Part shown: positions 1 through 8,995 of the stretch, in pieces
Position numbering within the stretch: position 1 is the stretch's first letter
How the letters are laid out: each line of letters starts with the position of its first letter
NCBI RefSeq assembly: GCF_004362825.1
Contig: NZ_SNXZ01000005.1
Location: 372,001-436,000 of the forward strand
From: Labedaea rhizosphaerae
GTDB taxonomy: Bacteria; Actinomycetota; Actinomycetes; Mycobacteriales; Pseudonocardiaceae
DNA: 64,000 nt
Direction: 5' to 3'
Notes under the pieces: model-generated
What the model saw: only the letters and a program-made list of their open reading frames with translations
What the model was told of the DNA's origin: nothing
The model's database searches: none
Position numbers and translations under genes: made by a program

Positions 1-1
1 G

Positions 2-136
2 GCCGCGGCGCTCAGCGGTTACGCACACCTGCGCGCGCAGGCGCCCGACCCCACGGCGGCAGTGTCGGCGGCGCTCACCGCGGCGCTGGCACCGGTCGTG
101 GCACGGATCGAGCGGCTCGAACAGCGGCTGGGCTGA
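2..136 (+). CDS. C-terminal end of an unidentified protein (partial)
   Basis: Only the last 44 codons lie in the window; the gene begins upstream. The tail is alanine-rich and ends in a short charged helix (ARIERLEQRLG), as is common for a coiled-coil terminus. Codon use is GC-rich at the third position, which supports real coding. No family can be named from this fragment. It runs in the same direction as the small hydrophobic frame and the asparaginase-like gene that follow. Confidence 0.5.
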   Translation, partial: AAALSGYAHLRAQAPDPTAAVSAALTAALAPVVARIERLEQRLG

Positions 137-139
137 GTC

Positions 140-199
140 GTGGCCCTGGTGGTCGTCGTGGTCGCCGTGTTGTTGCTGATCGCGATGGGAGTGCTCTGA
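140..199 (+). CDS. possible 19-residue hydrophobic peptide upstream of the asparaginase-like gene
   Basis: A GTG codon three bases after the previous stop opens a 19-codon frame made almost only of V, L, I, A, M and G (MALVVVVVAVLLLIAMGVL). This would be a single membrane-spanning segment. Its TGA shares its last base with the ATG of the next gene (TGATG), an arrangement typical of translational coupling. No clear ribosome binding site is visible. It could be a genuine small membrane peptide or a chance frame used only to couple translation. Confidence 0.3.
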   Translation: MALVVVVVAVLLLIAMGVL

Positions 200-1002
200 T
201 GGGGTTGTTGTTGATCGCGACCGGGGACACCCTCGCGCACCTCGACGGCGCGGTGGCCACCGGCGCCGACCTGCTCGCCGGGCTCAGCGTGCCGGCTGAT
301 GATGTCGTGGCCGAGGACGTGCTCGCCGAGCCGAGCTGGGACACCTCACCAGGGACCATGCTCGGGATCGCGCGCCGGGTGGCGGGCGCGCACGCCGACG
401 GGGTCGTCGTCACGCACGGGCTGGACACGCTCGAGCAGACCGCGTTGCTCACCGAGCTGATCGCGCGGCCGCGGTGCCCGGTGGTGTTCACCGGCGCTCG
501 GCTGGGCTTCGACGTGCCCGGCAGCGACGGTCCGCCGAACCTGACGGCCGCGCTCGCCGCCGCGCGATCGGCTCGGGCCGGGGTGTTCGTGTGCCGGGAC
601 GGCGTGGTGACACGGCCGTGGTCCGCCTCCTTCCCGGTGGTCGCGGGCGACCCCGAGTCCGATGTCGCGCTGATCAAGGTCTACCCGGGGATCCCGCCGT
701 CCTTGCTGCACACCGTGGTCGACGCGGGGGCGCGTGGGGTGGTGATCGAGGCGACCGGTGCGGGGAACGTGCCCGTGGGGTTGTTCACCGCCATCAACGA
801 GCTCACCGGGTGGGGCATCCCGGTCGTGGTGGCGTCGCGTGACGAGGTCCCGCGGGAGACGCGTGGGGCGACGGCGCTGGTCCTGTCGGTGGGGGCGATC
901 AGCGGACGGATGCTTTCCCCGGAACTGGCGCGAGTTGCTTTGATGTACGCACTCGGCGGCGGCGGGGTCGACGCGGTGCGCAAGTGGTTCGCGCACCTGT
1001 GA
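199..1002 (+). CDS. asparaginase-fold protein with altered active site
   Basis: The 267-residue protein has the N-terminal IATGDTL loop that corresponds to the catalytic TGGTI loop of L-asparaginases, and the second signature at residues 68-81 (DGVVVTHGLDTLEQT). It also has the family SDGPPNL stretch near residue 109 and a C-terminal half of asparaginase type. It is shorter than the usual 320-350 residues. The first catalytic threonine is kept (T11). In the second motif the family reads HGTDT, but here it reads HGLDT, with leucine at position 75. The usual VTK motif reads VTR (R139). Classical asparaginase chemistry needs the second threonine and the lysine, so activity is doubtful. The start overlaps the preceding small frame. 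The fold assignment is firm; the substrate is unknown. Confidence 0.75.
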   Translation: MGLLLIATGDTLAHLDGAVATGADLLAGLSVPADDVVAEDVLAEPSWDTSPGTMLGIARRVAGAHADGVVVTHGLDTLEQTALLTELIARPRCPVVFTGARLGFDVPGSDGPPNLTAALAAARSARAGVFVCRDGVVTRPWSASFPVVAGDPESDVALIKVYPGIPPSLLHTVVDAGARGVVIEATGAGNVPVGLFTAINELTGWGIPVVVASRDEVPRETRGATALVLSVGAISGRMLSPELARVALMYALGGGGVDAVRKWFAHL

Positions 1003-1047
1003 TGTCCTCGGATGTCGAGAACGCCGTGACGGCTCCGACCACCTGGC

Positions 1048-1380
1048 ATGGACAACATCGAAGTAGTCGAAGCCGTGTTCGAAGCGTTCCGCAGCGATGA
1101 CCCGGGACGGGTGGAAGGGCTGCTCGCCGACGAGTTCGTGTTCACCAGTCCGCAGGACGACCACATCGACAAGGCCACGTTCGTGCGCAAGTGCCTCCCC
1201 GCCGCCGGGCAGATCACGAACCAGCGGACGGTGCACTTGGTCGAGGCGGCGGGCGGGAACGTGTTCATCATGTACGAGTACACGGCGACCACCGGCGAAA
1301 CCCATCGGAACACCGAATGCCTGACCGTGCGGGACGGCCGGATCGTCGAGACCCAGGTGTTCTTCGGTGGCCGCTACTGA
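1048..1380 (+). CDS. NTF2-like / SnoaL-like small protein
   Basis: This 110-residue protein has the layout of the NTF2-like superfamily. An N-terminal helix pair (NIEVVEAVFEAF...DPGRVEGLLADEFVF) is followed by beta strands, and it ends with the typical segment ECLTVRDGRIVETQVFFGG. Members are cone-shaped alpha+beta barrels that act as small hydrolases, isomerases or ligand-binding proteins, so the fold does not give the reaction. The gene is co-directional with the asparaginase-like gene, 45 bp downstream, and is followed by a strong hairpin. It is probably cytoplasmic, since there is no signal peptide. Confidence 0.7.
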   Translation: MDNIEVVEAVFEAFRSDDPGRVEGLLADEFVFTSPQDDHIDKATFVRKCLPAAGQITNQRTVHLVEAAGGNVFIMYEYTATTGETHRNTECLTVRDGRIVETQVFFGGRY

Positions 1381-1387
1381 CACGCCA

Positions 1388-1432
1388 TGAATGTCGCATT
1401 CGAGGCGTTGAGCGTCTCGGATGCGACATTCA
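1388..1432. terminator. intergenic 45-bp hairpin between convergent genes
   Basis: Perfect 12-base arms TGAATGTCGCAT and ATGCGACATTCA (1388-1399 and 1421-1432) continue inwards through TCGAGGCG and CGTCTCGG, which pair with two wobbles, around a five-base loop. The element lies between the stop of the NTF2-like gene and the stop of hisG. It could serve as a bidirectional terminator. There is no T-tract. The shape and sequence resemble short palindromic repeats dispersed in Amycolatopsis-type genomes. Confidence 0.6.
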
Positions 1433-1435
1433 GGG

Positions 1436-2281
1436 CTAGAGGCGGCAGGAGCGGATGTCCGAAGCCAGGATCGCCTTGGCGCCCAACGCCGACAGCCGGT
1501 CCATCACCAGGTTGGCGTCGATGCGGGACACCATGGCGCGGATCGCCACCCATTCCGGGTCGGCCAACGGGGCCACCGTGGGCGACTCCAGGCCGGGGGT
1601 CACGGTGAGCGCGTCGTCCAGCAGCGACTTGGGGCAGTCGTAGTCCAGCATCAGGTACTGCTGGGCGAACACCACGCCCTGCAGACGCGCCACCAACTGG
1701 TCCTTCGCCTGCGACGCGGGCGAGCCGGCGCGTTCCACCAGCACCGCATCCGAGCGGCAGATCGGTTCGCCGAAGGCCACCAGGTTGTGCTGGCGCAGGG
1801 TGCGGCCCGAGCCCACCACGTCGGCGATCGCGTCGGCCACGCCCAGTTGGATGGAGATCTCCACCGCGCCGTCCAGGCGGATCACTTCCGCCTGCACGTC
1901 GTAGTTGGCCAGGTTGTCGGTGACCAGGCGGGGGTAGGACGTCGCCAGGCGCTTGCCCTGGAGGTCGGCCACCGTCCACTCGCGACCGGCGGGGGCGGCG
2001 TAGCGGAACGTGGAACCACCGAAGCCCAGGGCCAGGCGCTCACTGATGGGCGCGCCGGAATCCAGGGCCAGGTCCCGGCCGGTGATGCCGAGGTCCAGCT
2101 CGCCGGAGCCCACGTAGATCGCGATGTCCTTGGGGCGCAAGAAGAAGAACTCGACCTCGTTGACCGAGTCGATCACGGTCAGGTCCCGCTGCTCGTGGCG
2201 CTGGCGGTAACCGGCCTCGGCGAGCATCTCCGAGGCGGGCCCGGACAGCGTCCCCTTGTTCGGTACGGCGACCCGCAGCAT
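1436..2281 (-). CDS. hisG: ATP phosphoribosyltransferase HisG (long form)
   Basis: HisG catalyses the first step of histidine biosynthesis, joining ATP and PRPP to give phosphoribosyl-ATP. The 281-residue protein opens with [15 protein letters not shown]. It has the HisG motifs of the two periplasmic-binding-protein-like lobes ([28 protein letters not shown]) and ends with a C-terminal regulatory domain (about residues 210-281) of the ACT-like type that binds histidine for feedback inhibition. That makes it the long, HisZ-independent form. The start is fixed by AGGAG a few bases upstream of the ATG. It lies 9 bp downstream of hisE, so the two are co-transcribed. Confidence 0.96.
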   Translation of the reverse strand: MLRVAVPNKGTLSGPASEMLAEAGYRQRHEQRDLTVIDSVNEVEFFFLRPKDIAIYVGSGELDLGITGRDLALDSGAPISERLALGFGGSTFRYAAPAGREWTVADLQGKRLATSYPRLVTDNLANYDVQAEVIRLDGAVEISIQLGVADAIADVVGSGRTLRQHNLVAFGEPICRSDAVLVERAGSPASQAKDQLVARLQGVVFAQQYLMLDYDCPKSLLDDALTVTPGLESPTVAPLADPEWVAIRAMVSRIDANLVMDRLSALGAKAILASDIRSCRL

Positions 2282-2290
2282 GGTTCTCCT

Positions 2291-2554
2291 CTACAGGTGG
2301 CGGTACACGTCGTCGAGGGTGATGCCCCGGCCCAGCATGAGGACCTGGATCCGGTACAGCAGCTGGGAAACCTCTTCGGCCAGCCGCTCGTCGGACTCGT
2401 GTTCGGCGGCGATCCACACCTCGCCGGCCTCTTCGAGCACCTTCTTGCCTTGCGCGTGCACCCCGTCGTCCAGGGCCACGACCGTTCCCGACCCCTCAGG
2501 CCGGGTCCGTGCCCGCTCGCTGAGTTCGGCGAACAGCTCGTCGAACGTCTTCAC
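2291..2554 (-). CDS. hisE: phosphoribosyl-ATP pyrophosphohydrolase HisE
   Basis: HisE hydrolyses phosphoribosyl-ATP to phosphoribosyl-AMP, the second histidine step. The 87-residue all-alpha protein carries the MazG/HisE metal-binding helix [14 protein letters not shown] and ends with [15 protein letters not shown] chose GTG at 2554 because GGGAGG lies about nine bases upstream and the family begins at this MKTFDELF segment. An in-frame ATG at 2593 would add 13 unlikely residues. HisE is a separate protein here rather than fused to HisI, as is usual in actinobacteria. It is followed immediately by hisG. Confidence 0.93.
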   Translation of the reverse strand: MKTFDELFAELSERARTRPEGSGTVVALDDGVHAQGKKVLEEAGEVWIAAEHESDERLAEEVSQLLYRIQVLMLGRGITLDDVYRHL

Positions 2555-2603
2555 GGGGGCTGATCCTCCCATCCCGTACCGCCGTTCAGCCAATCGGGAT
2601 GAG

Positions 2604-3281
2604 CTATCCCACAGGCTGGCGGGCGGCGGCGAGCACGTCGGCGAGCACGGTCAGGTCGACACCGACCAGCGAGTCACGCACCACCCGACCCTGGGCGGGC
2701 TCGATCGGCACCTCACAAGGGATCGCGAGCACGGCGCAGCCCGCCCCGGTGGCGGCGGCGATCCCCGTCGGGGAGTCCTCGACCGCCACGCACGCGGCCG
2801 GGTCGACGTCCAGCATGCGAGACGCACGCAGGTACGGCTCGGGTTGGGGCTTGTGGCGCCCGTCCACTTCGTCACCGCACACAGTCACGTCGAACAGGTC
2901 GCGGCCGATGGTCGCCAGCGCGACGTCGGTCAGCGCGCGCTCGGTCGACGTCACCAGGGCCATGGGCACGCCGGTCGCCCGGACGGCCTTCAACGCCTCC
3001 TGCGCGCCGGGCCGCCACTCCAGGCCGTCGACGAAGAGCTCCAGCATCCGCCGGTCGATCCGCTCCGTGATCTCACGTCGTTGCGAAGGCGTGGGCGTGA
3101 CGCCGACTTCGGCGAAGATCAGGTCCAATGTGGTCGGGATGTTCGACCCGACCATCGCGGCGCGCGTCTCGGCGGACAGTTCGCCGCCCAGCTCGCGGGT
3201 GATCTCGAAGAGCGGGATGTCCCAGAGCTTCTCCGAATCCACCAGGGTGCCGTCCATGTCCCACAAAACGGCATCCGGCAC
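2604..3281 (-). CDS. HAD-superfamily phosphatase, beta-phosphoglucomutase-like subfamily
   Basis: The 225-residue protein starts [20 protein letters not shown], where D8 and D10 of DxDGT are the nucleophile and the acid/base of the haloacid dehalogenase fold. A helical cap (about residues 17-85) follows. Motif II is VTSTERAL, the lysine is in [11 protein letters not shown], and the metal-binding acidic pair is in [12 protein letters not shown]. The subfamily contains sugar phosphatases and mutases, and the substrate cannot be read from sequence. GTG at 3281 is preceded by GAGGGG and begins 11 bases after the metH stop, so the gene is very likely co-transcribed with metH. Confidence 0.9.
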   Translation of the reverse strand: MPDAVLWDMDGTLVDSEKLWDIPLFEITRELGGELSAETRAAMVGSNIPTTLDLIFAEVGVTPTPSQRREITERIDRRMLELFVDGLEWRPGAQEALKAVRATGVPMALVTSTERALTDVALATIGRDLFDVTVCGDEVDGRHKPQPEPYLRASRMLDVDPAACVAVEDSPTGIAAATGAGCAVLAIPCEVPIEPAQGRVVRDSLVGVDLTVLADVLAAARQPVG

Positions 3282-3292
3282 GGTATTGCCCC

Positions 3293-6200
3293 TCACGTGT
3301 TGAAGTATTTGGCCTGCGGATGGTGCAAGACGATGGCGTCGGTCGATTGTTCTGGGTGCAGTTGGTGCTCTTCCGAGAGTTTCACGCCGATGCGCTCTGG
3401 CTCGAGCAGGTCGGTGATCTTGGTGCGGTCCTCGAGGTTGGGGCACGCGCCGTAGCCCAGCGAGAAGCGAGCACCGCGGTAGCCGAGGCTGAAGTAGTCC
3501 TCGATGTTCTCGGGGTCCTCGTCGGACACGGGCTTGCCGGTCGGCATGACGAGCTCCTGCCGGACCCGGCGGTGCCAGTACTCGGCGAGCGCCTCGGTCA
3601 GTTGCACACCGAGACCGTGTACCTCGAGGTAGTCGCGGTAGGCGTCGGCGGCGAAGAGCTCGGCGGCGAAGTCGGCGATGGGCTGGCCCATGGTGACCAA
3701 CGTGAACGCGACGACGTCGACCTCGCCGGTTTCCTTGGGGCGGAAGAAGTCCGCGAGGCAGAGCCGCCGGTCACGGGCCTGGCGCGGGAAGGTGAACCGG
3801 GTGCGTTCCGGCGCGTTCACGTCGGGCTCGGACAGCACGATCAGGTCGTCGCCCTCGGCCACGCACGGGAAGTAGCCGTAGACCACCGCGGCGTGCGCGA
3901 GCACGCCTTGGGTGGTCAGGCGGTCCAGCCACGCCCGCAGCCGCGGCCGCCCCTCGGTCTCCACCAATTCCTCATAGGACGGTCCGGCACCACCGCGCGC
4001 GCCACGCAACCCCCACTGCCCGAGAAAGGTGGCCCGCTCGTCGAGCAGGGCGGCGTAGTCGGCCAGCGGGATGCCCTTGGCGACCTGGCTGCCCCAGAAC
4101 GGCGGCGTCGGGATCGGCACGTCGGTCGCCACATCCGAGCGCGCGGGCAACGGGGTTTCCGGCTCGGTCGTGGAATGCTTCGCCTTGCGGGCCTCGGCGA
4201 TGCGCAGCGACCGCTCGCGCCGGGCCCGGCGCTCGGCCTGCTTGGCCCGCAGGTCCTCGTCCACGGCGACGGCCTCGCCGCGCTTGGCCGCCATGATCGC
4301 GTCCATCAGCCGCAGGCCCTCGAACGCGTCGCGCGCGTAGCGGACGTCGCCCGCGTAGAGGTCGGCGAGGTCGTTCTCCACGTAGGAGCGGGTCAGCGCG
4401 GCGCCGCCCAGCAGCACCGGCCAGGAGTCGGCGACCCCGCGGGAGTTCATCTCCTCGAGGTTCTCCTTCATGATCACCGTCGACTTGACCAGCAGTCCGG
4501 ACATGCCGATGACGTCGGCCTTGTGCTCGGAGGCGGCGTCGAGGATGGTCGTGATCGGCTGCTTGATGCCGAGGTTCACCACGTCGTAGCCGTTGTTGGA
4601 CAGGATGATGTCCACGAGGTTCTTGCCGATGTCGTGCACGTCGCCCTTCACGGTGGCCAGCACGATGCGGCCCTTGCCGTCGGCGTCGCTCTTCTCCATG
4701 TGCGGCTCGAGGTAGGCCACGGCGGTCTTCATCACCTCGGCCGACTGGAGCACGAACGGCAGCTGCATCTGCCCGGACCCGAACAGCTCCCCCACCGTCT
4801 TCATGCCCGACAGCAGGGTGTCGTTGATGATCTGCAGGGCGGGCCGCTCCTGCAGCGCGGCGTCCAGGTCGTTCTCCAGGCCGGTCTTCTCGCCGTCGAC
4901 GATGCGCCGCTCCAGCCGCTCGAACAACGGCAACGCGGCGAGTTCCTCGGCGCGCGAGGCCTTGGTCGAGGACACGGTCGCGCCCTCGAACAGGCTCATC
5001 AGCTTCTGCAGCGGGTCGTAGCCCTCGCGACGCCGGTCGTGCACCAGGTCCAGGGCGACGGCGCGTTGTTCGTCGTCGATGCGGGCCATCGGCAGGATCT
5101 TCGACGCGTGCACGATCGCGGTGTCGAGCCCGGCCTGCACGGCCTCGTGCAGGAACACCGAGTTCAGCACCTGGCGCGCCGCCGGGTTCAGCCCGAACGA
5201 CACGTTCGACACGCCGAGCGTGGTCCGCACGTCCGGGTAGCGGCGCTTGAGCTCGCTGATCGCGGCGATCGTCTCGATCGCGTCGCGGCGGACCTCCTCC
5301 TGACCGGTGGTGATCGGGAAGGTCAGGCAGTCGACGATGATGTCCTCGACCCGCATGCCCCAGTCGGACTTCAGGTCCTCGATGATCCGGCTGGCGATCC
5401 GGACCTTGTGCTCGGCCGTGCGGGCCTGGCCCTCCTCGTCGATGCACATGACGACGACCGCGGCGCCGTGCTCGCGCACCAGCCGCATGGTCCGCTGGAA
5501 CCGCGAGTCCGGGCCGGTGCCGTCCTCGTAGTTCACGGAGTTGACCGCGCAGCGACCGCCGAGGCGCTCCAGCCCGGCCTGCAGCACCTGCGGTTCGGTG
5601 GAGTCGAGCATGATCGGCAGGGTCGACGCGGTGGCCAGCCGCGCGGCGAGTTCGGCCATGTCCTGCGCGCCGTCGCGCCCCACGTAGTCGACGCAGAGGT
5701 CGAGCATGTGGGCACCGTCGCGGGTCTGGGCGCGGGCGATCTCGACGCAGTCGTCGTAGCGCCCGGCGAGCATGGCCTCGCGGAAAGCCTTGGAGCCGTT
5801 GGCGTTCGTGCGTTCGCCGATCACCAGCACGGACGCGTCCTGCTGGAACGGCACCGCCTGGTAGAGCGACGAGACCCCCGGTTCCGGTCGCACGCGCCTG
5901 CGGGTCGGCTCGAGCGTGCGGACCGCGTCGGCGACCTGGCGGATGTGCTCGGCCGTGGTGCCGCAGCAGCCGCCGACCAGCCGCACGCCGAACTCCGTGA
6001 CGAAGGTGGAGAGCGCCTTGGCCAGCTGTTCGGGGGTCAGCTTGTACTCGGCGCCGTTGGGACCCAGCTCCGGCAGGCCCGCGTTGGGCATGACCGACAG
6101 CGGGATGCGGGAGTGCTTGGCGAGCGTGCGCAGGTGCTCGCTCATCTCGGCGGGTCCGGTCGAGCAGTTCAGGCCGATCAGGTCGATGCCGAGCGGCTCG

Positions 6201-6844
6201 AGCGCCGTCAGTGCGGCCCCGATCTCCGTGCCCAGCAGCATCGTGCCGGTGGTCTCCACGGCGACCTGCGCGATGATCGGCACGACCAGCCCGGCCTCGG
6301 CCATCGCGCGGTGCGCGGCGATCACCGCGGCCTTGACCTGCAGGATGTCCTGCGAGGTCTCGACGATCACCGCGTCGATGCCGCCGGCCAGCATCCCGGC
6401 GACCTGCTTCTGGTAGGCCGCGCGCAAGGTCTCGTACGGCAGGTGCCCGAGCGTCGGCAGCTTGGTGCCGGGCCCGACCGCGCCGAGCACGAACCGCTGC
6501 CGGTCGGGCTCGCTGAACTCGTCGGCGGCCTGGCGGGCCAGCGCGGCCCCGGCCTGCGCGAGCTCGAAGATCCGGTCGGCGATGTCGTAGTCGCCGAGGT
6601 TGGTCAGGTTCGCACCGAACGTGTTGGTCTCGACGGCGTCCGCGCCGGCCGCCAGGTAGCCCCGGTGGACGTCGAGGACCACGTCGGGACGGGTGACGTT
6701 GAGGATCTCGTTGCAGCCCTCGAGCCCGTCGAAGTCGTCGATGGTCAACGACACCGACTGCAACATCGTCCCCATCGCGCCATCGGCCACCAGAACACGC
6801 TCGTCGAGGGCGGTGAGCAGGGGGGAATCGACCCGTCGTGGCAT
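3293..6844 (-). CDS. metH: cobalamin-dependent methionine synthase MetH
   Basis: MetH transfers the methyl group of 5-methyltetrahydrofolate to homocysteine through methylcobalamin. The 1183-residue protein has the full four-module order. The homocysteine-binding barrel (about 1-310) has zinc ligands C227, C293 and C294 in GLNCSTGP and GGCCGTT. The pterin-binding barrel spans about 335-610. The helical cap and cobalamin domain (about 630-870) carries DVHDIGKNL, whose histidine (about residue 736) is the lower cobalt ligand. The AdoMet activation domain (about 930-1170) has the RGARFSLGYGACP motif. No cobalamin riboswitch is evident in the 51-bp spacer to the divergent PAC2 gene. It heads a likely metH-HAD-hisE-hisG unit. 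Confidence 0.97.
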   Translation of the reverse strand: MPRRVDSPLLTALDERVLVADGAMGTMLQSVSLTIDDFDGLEGCNEILNVTRPDVVLDVHRGYLAAGADAVETNTFGANLTNLGDYDIADRIFELAQAGAALARQAADEFSEPDRQRFVLGAVGPGTKLPTLGHLPYETLRAAYQKQVAGMLAGGIDAVIVETSQDILQVKAAVIAAHRAMAEAGLVVPIIAQVAVETTGTMLLGTEIGAALTALEPLGIDLIGLNCSTGPAEMSEHLRTLAKHSRIPLSVMPNAGLPELGPNGAEYKLTPEQLAKALSTFVTEFGVRLVGGCCGTTAEHIRQVADAVRTLEPTRRRVRPEPGVSSLYQAVPFQQDASVLVIGERTNANGSKAFREAMLAGRYDDCVEIARAQTRDGAHMLDLCVDYVGRDGAQDMAELAARLATASTLPIMLDSTEPQVLQAGLERLGGRCAVNSVNYEDGTGPDSRFQRTMRLVREHGAAVVVMCIDEEGQARTAEHKVRIASRIIEDLKSDWGMRVEDIIVDCLTFPITTGQEEVRRDAIETIAAISELKRRYPDVRTTLGVSNVSFGLNPAARQVLNSVFLHEAVQAGLDTAIVHASKILPMARIDDEQRAVALDLVHDRRREGYDPLQKLMSLFEGATVSSTKASRAEELAALPLFERLERRIVDGEKTGLENDLDAALQERPALQIINDTLLSGMKTVGELFGSGQMQLPFVLQSAEVMKTAVAYLEPHMEKSDADGKGRIVLATVKGDVHDIGKNLVDIILSNNGYDVVNLGIKQPITTILDAASEHKADVIGMSGLLVKSTVIMKENLEEMNSRGVADSWPVLLGGAALTRSYVENDLADLYAGDVRYARDAFEGLRLMDAIMAAKRGEAVAVDEDLRAKQAERRARRERSLRIAEARKAKHSTTEPETPLPARSDVATDVPIPTPPFWGSQVAKGIPLADYAALLDERATFLGQWGLRGARGGAGPSYEELVETEGRPRLRAWLDRLTTQGVLAHAAVVYGYFPCVAEGDDLIVLSEPDVNAPERTRFTFPRQARDRRLCLADFFRPKETGEVDVVAFTLVTMGQPIADFAAELFAADAYRDYLEVHGLGVQLTEALAEYWHRRVRQELVMPTGKPVSDEDPENIEDYFSLGYRGARFSLGYGACPNLEDRTKITDLLEPERIGVKLSEEHQLHPEQSTDAIVLHHPQAKYFNT

Positions 6845-6895
6845 GGCACCAGACTACGGTCTCGCGCCACCCGGGCAGGGCCGTAGGCTGGGCCG

Positions 6896-7813
6896 GTGAC
6901 CGATCCTGACCAGCGCGTGCCCGACCCCGCAGACGAGGCCGACCCAGGTGCGAACCTGGTCGACCCGGTGCTGGTCGCGGCCTTCGAAGGCTGGAACGAC
7001 GCAGGTGACGCGGCAAGCACGGCGATCGAGCACCTGCAGCTCACCTGGGACGCCACGCCGCTCGCCGAGATCGACCCGGACGACTACTACGACTTCCAGG
7101 TGACCCGGCCCACAGTCCGCATGGTGGACGGCATCACCCGAAGGGTTGAATGGCCGACCACCCGGCTCTCGGTGTGCCGGCCGCCCGGGTCCAACCGCGA
7201 CGTCGTTCTCGTGCACGGCATCGAGCCCAACATGCACTGGCGCCGGTTCTGCGGCGAGCTCATCGAGCACGTGAACCAGCTCGGCGTCACGACCGTGGTC
7301 ACGCTCGGCGCCTTGCTGGCCGACACCCCGCACACCCGGCCCGTCCCGGTCACCGGGACCGCCTACGACGCCGCCTCCGCCGCGCAGTTCGGCCTCGAAC
7401 GCTCGCGTTACGAGGGGCCAACCGGGATCGTCGGCGTGCTGCAGGACGCGTGCGTGCAGGCCGGCGTCCCGGCCATCTCGATCTGGGCCGCGGTGCCGCA
7501 CTACGTGTCGCAACCGCCGTCGCCCAAGGCCACGCTCGCATTGCTGCACCGCGTGGAGGAGGTGCTCGACGTCGAGGTGCCGCTCGGCGGGCTGCCCGAG
7601 CAGGCCGAGGAGTGGCAGCGCACGGTCAGCGAGATGGCCGAGGAGGACGAGGACGTCCGCAACTACGTGCGTGCGCTGGAAGAGCGTGGCGACGCGGACA
7701 TGGAGTTGAACGAGGCCAGCGGCGACGCGATCGCCGCGGAGTTCGAGAAGTACCTGCGTCGGCGGCGGCCCGGTGGACCTGGGCGCAGCGGCCCCGGTCC
7801 GACGGGCGTATGA
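6896..7813 (+). CDS. PAC2-family protein (proteasome-assembly-chaperone-like)
   Basis: The 305-residue protein carries PAC2 family signatures: VAAFEGWNDAGDAASTAIEHL near the start, VLVHGIEPNMHWRRF, VTLGALLADTPHTRPVPV, and YEGPTGIVGVLQDACVQAG. In actinobacteria this is a conserved gene next to metH; M. tuberculosis Rv2125 is the family member I would compare it with. The molecular role is not established. Structural relatives are archaeal and eukaryotic proteasome assembly factors, and a link to the mycobacterial-type proteasome is only inference. GTG at 6896 is the first start after the divergent metH. The stop overlaps the next gene (ATGA). Confidence 0.85.
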   Translation: MTDPDQRVPDPADEADPGANLVDPVLVAAFEGWNDAGDAASTAIEHLQLTWDATPLAEIDPDDYYDFQVTRPTVRMVDGITRRVEWPTTRLSVCRPPGSNRDVVLVHGIEPNMHWRRFCGELIEHVNQLGVTTVVTLGALLADTPHTRPVPVTGTAYDAASAAQFGLERSRYEGPTGIVGVLQDACVQAGVPAISIWAAVPHYVSQPPSPKATLALLHRVEEVLDVEVPLGGLPEQAEEWQRTVSEMAEEDEDVRNYVRALEERGDADMELNEASGDAIAAEFEKYLRRRRPGGPGRSGPGPTGV

Positions 7814-8979
7814 ACACGCCGCCGACCGGTACGACGACAACGACGTCCGCGATCAGGCGCAAGCTGGCGGTCGCCTGCCTCTACGCGGGTGGGTTCCTCG
7901 GCCCGTTCGGCGGTGGCATCACCACGTCGATGCTGCCCGAACTCGGTGGCACCTACGGCATCGGCGCGGGCACGGCGACCTCGTCGCTGACCGCATACCT
8001 GGTGCCGTTCGCGGTGCTGATGCTCGTCTCCGGCACGCTCGGCGCGCGCTGGGGTGCCCGGCGCAGCATCCGCACGGCGTACCTCGTGTACATCGTGTCG
8101 TCGCTGTTCTGCGCGATCGCCGGGACGTACGTGCTGTTCCTGGGCGGCCGCGTGATCCAGGGCGCGGCGAATGCGTTCACCACGCCGCTGCTACTCACCG
8201 CCGTCGCCGCGATCACCCCGCGCGAACGCCTCGGCCGCACGCTCGGCCTGTTCGGTTCGCTGCAGGCCGCCGGGCAGACCAGCGCGCCGTTGCTCGGCGG
8301 GCTGGCGGCCGAGGCGCACTGGCAGTGGGCGTTCGTCGGTGTCGCCGTGGTGGCGGGGTTCCTCGCCGTGGTCGGGTTGCCGGCCGACATGGCGCAGTCG
8401 CAGACCGAGGAGCGGCCCCGGCTGCGCACGGCGTGGCGCGGGGACGTGTTGCGTGCGGGCATCGCCGCCTTGGTGGGCTGGGCCTGTCTGGGCGGGCTCT
8501 CGTTCATGGTCGCGTTGCGGGCGCAGGACCGGTTCGGGCTCGGTGCGGCCGAGCGAGGCCTGGCGCTGACGGCGTTCGGCGTGCTCGGGTTGTTGTCGGC
8601 GCGGCTGGTCGGCCGGGTGATCGACCGGATCGGCGGGAAGACCGCGGTGGTGATCGGCTCGGTGGCCGGGGCCGTGCCGTTGGTGGTGGCCGGGCTGGTG
8701 CCGTCGGTGGCGGCGTTGATCGTGGCGTGGGCGTTGTGCGGGATCGCCGCGCAGTTCGTGCTGGTCGGCGTGAACACGGTGATCCTGTCGGGTACCGGGC
8801 CCAACAAGTCGGGTGCGGTGTCGGTCGTGCAGGCGTTCCGGTTCACCGGCGCGGCCGGTTCGCCGGTGGCGTTCACGCCGGTGTACCACCTGAGCCCGGT
8901 CGCGGGATTCCTTGTGCCCGCGGCATTGTTGGCGGTCACGGCGCCGCTCGTGCTCGGTCGTGCACGCGCACCGGAATAG
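7810..8979 (+). CDS. MFS transporter
   Basis: The 389-residue protein is a polytopic membrane protein with the major facilitator layout of about 12 hydrophobic segments. The first follows a short Thr-rich N-terminus, and the loop GARWGARRSIR lies between helices 2 and 3. A long mid loop follows (residues about 195-215, QSQTEERPRLRTAW), then a second half ending in a short Arg/Pro tail. It is most similar in layout to drug exporters. The substrate is unknown. The ATG overlaps the PAC2 stop, so it is translationally coupled to that gene. Confidence 0.8.
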   Translation: MNTPPTGTTTTTSAIRRKLAVACLYAGGFLGPFGGGITTSMLPELGGTYGIGAGTATSSLTAYLVPFAVLMLVSGTLGARWGARRSIRTAYLVYIVSSLFCAIAGTYVLFLGGRVIQGAANAFTTPLLLTAVAAITPRERLGRTLGLFGSLQAAGQTSAPLLGGLAAEAHWQWAFVGVAVVAGFLAVVGLPADMAQSQTEERPRLRTAWRGDVLRAGIAALVGWACLGGLSFMVALRAQDRFGLGAAERGLALTAFGVLGLLSARLVGRVIDRIGGKTAVVIGSVAGAVPLVVAGLVPSVAALIVAWALCGIAAQFVLVGVNTVILSGTGPNKSGAVSVVQAFRFTGAAGSPVAFTPVYHLSPVAGFLVPAALLAVTAPLVLGRARAPE

Positions 8980-8995
8980 CGCTACGTTCGGTGAC

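Noticed and set aside
2555-2593. ATG at 2593 as the hisE start
   Set aside because: It would add 13 non-family residues; GGGAGG lies at the right distance before the GTG at 2554.
3320-6886. Long open frame of about 1190 codons on the plus strand opposite metH
   Set aside because: It is a shadow of the GC-rich third positions of metH; its translation is Arg/Val/Leu/Gly-rich without domains, while metH has full domain content.
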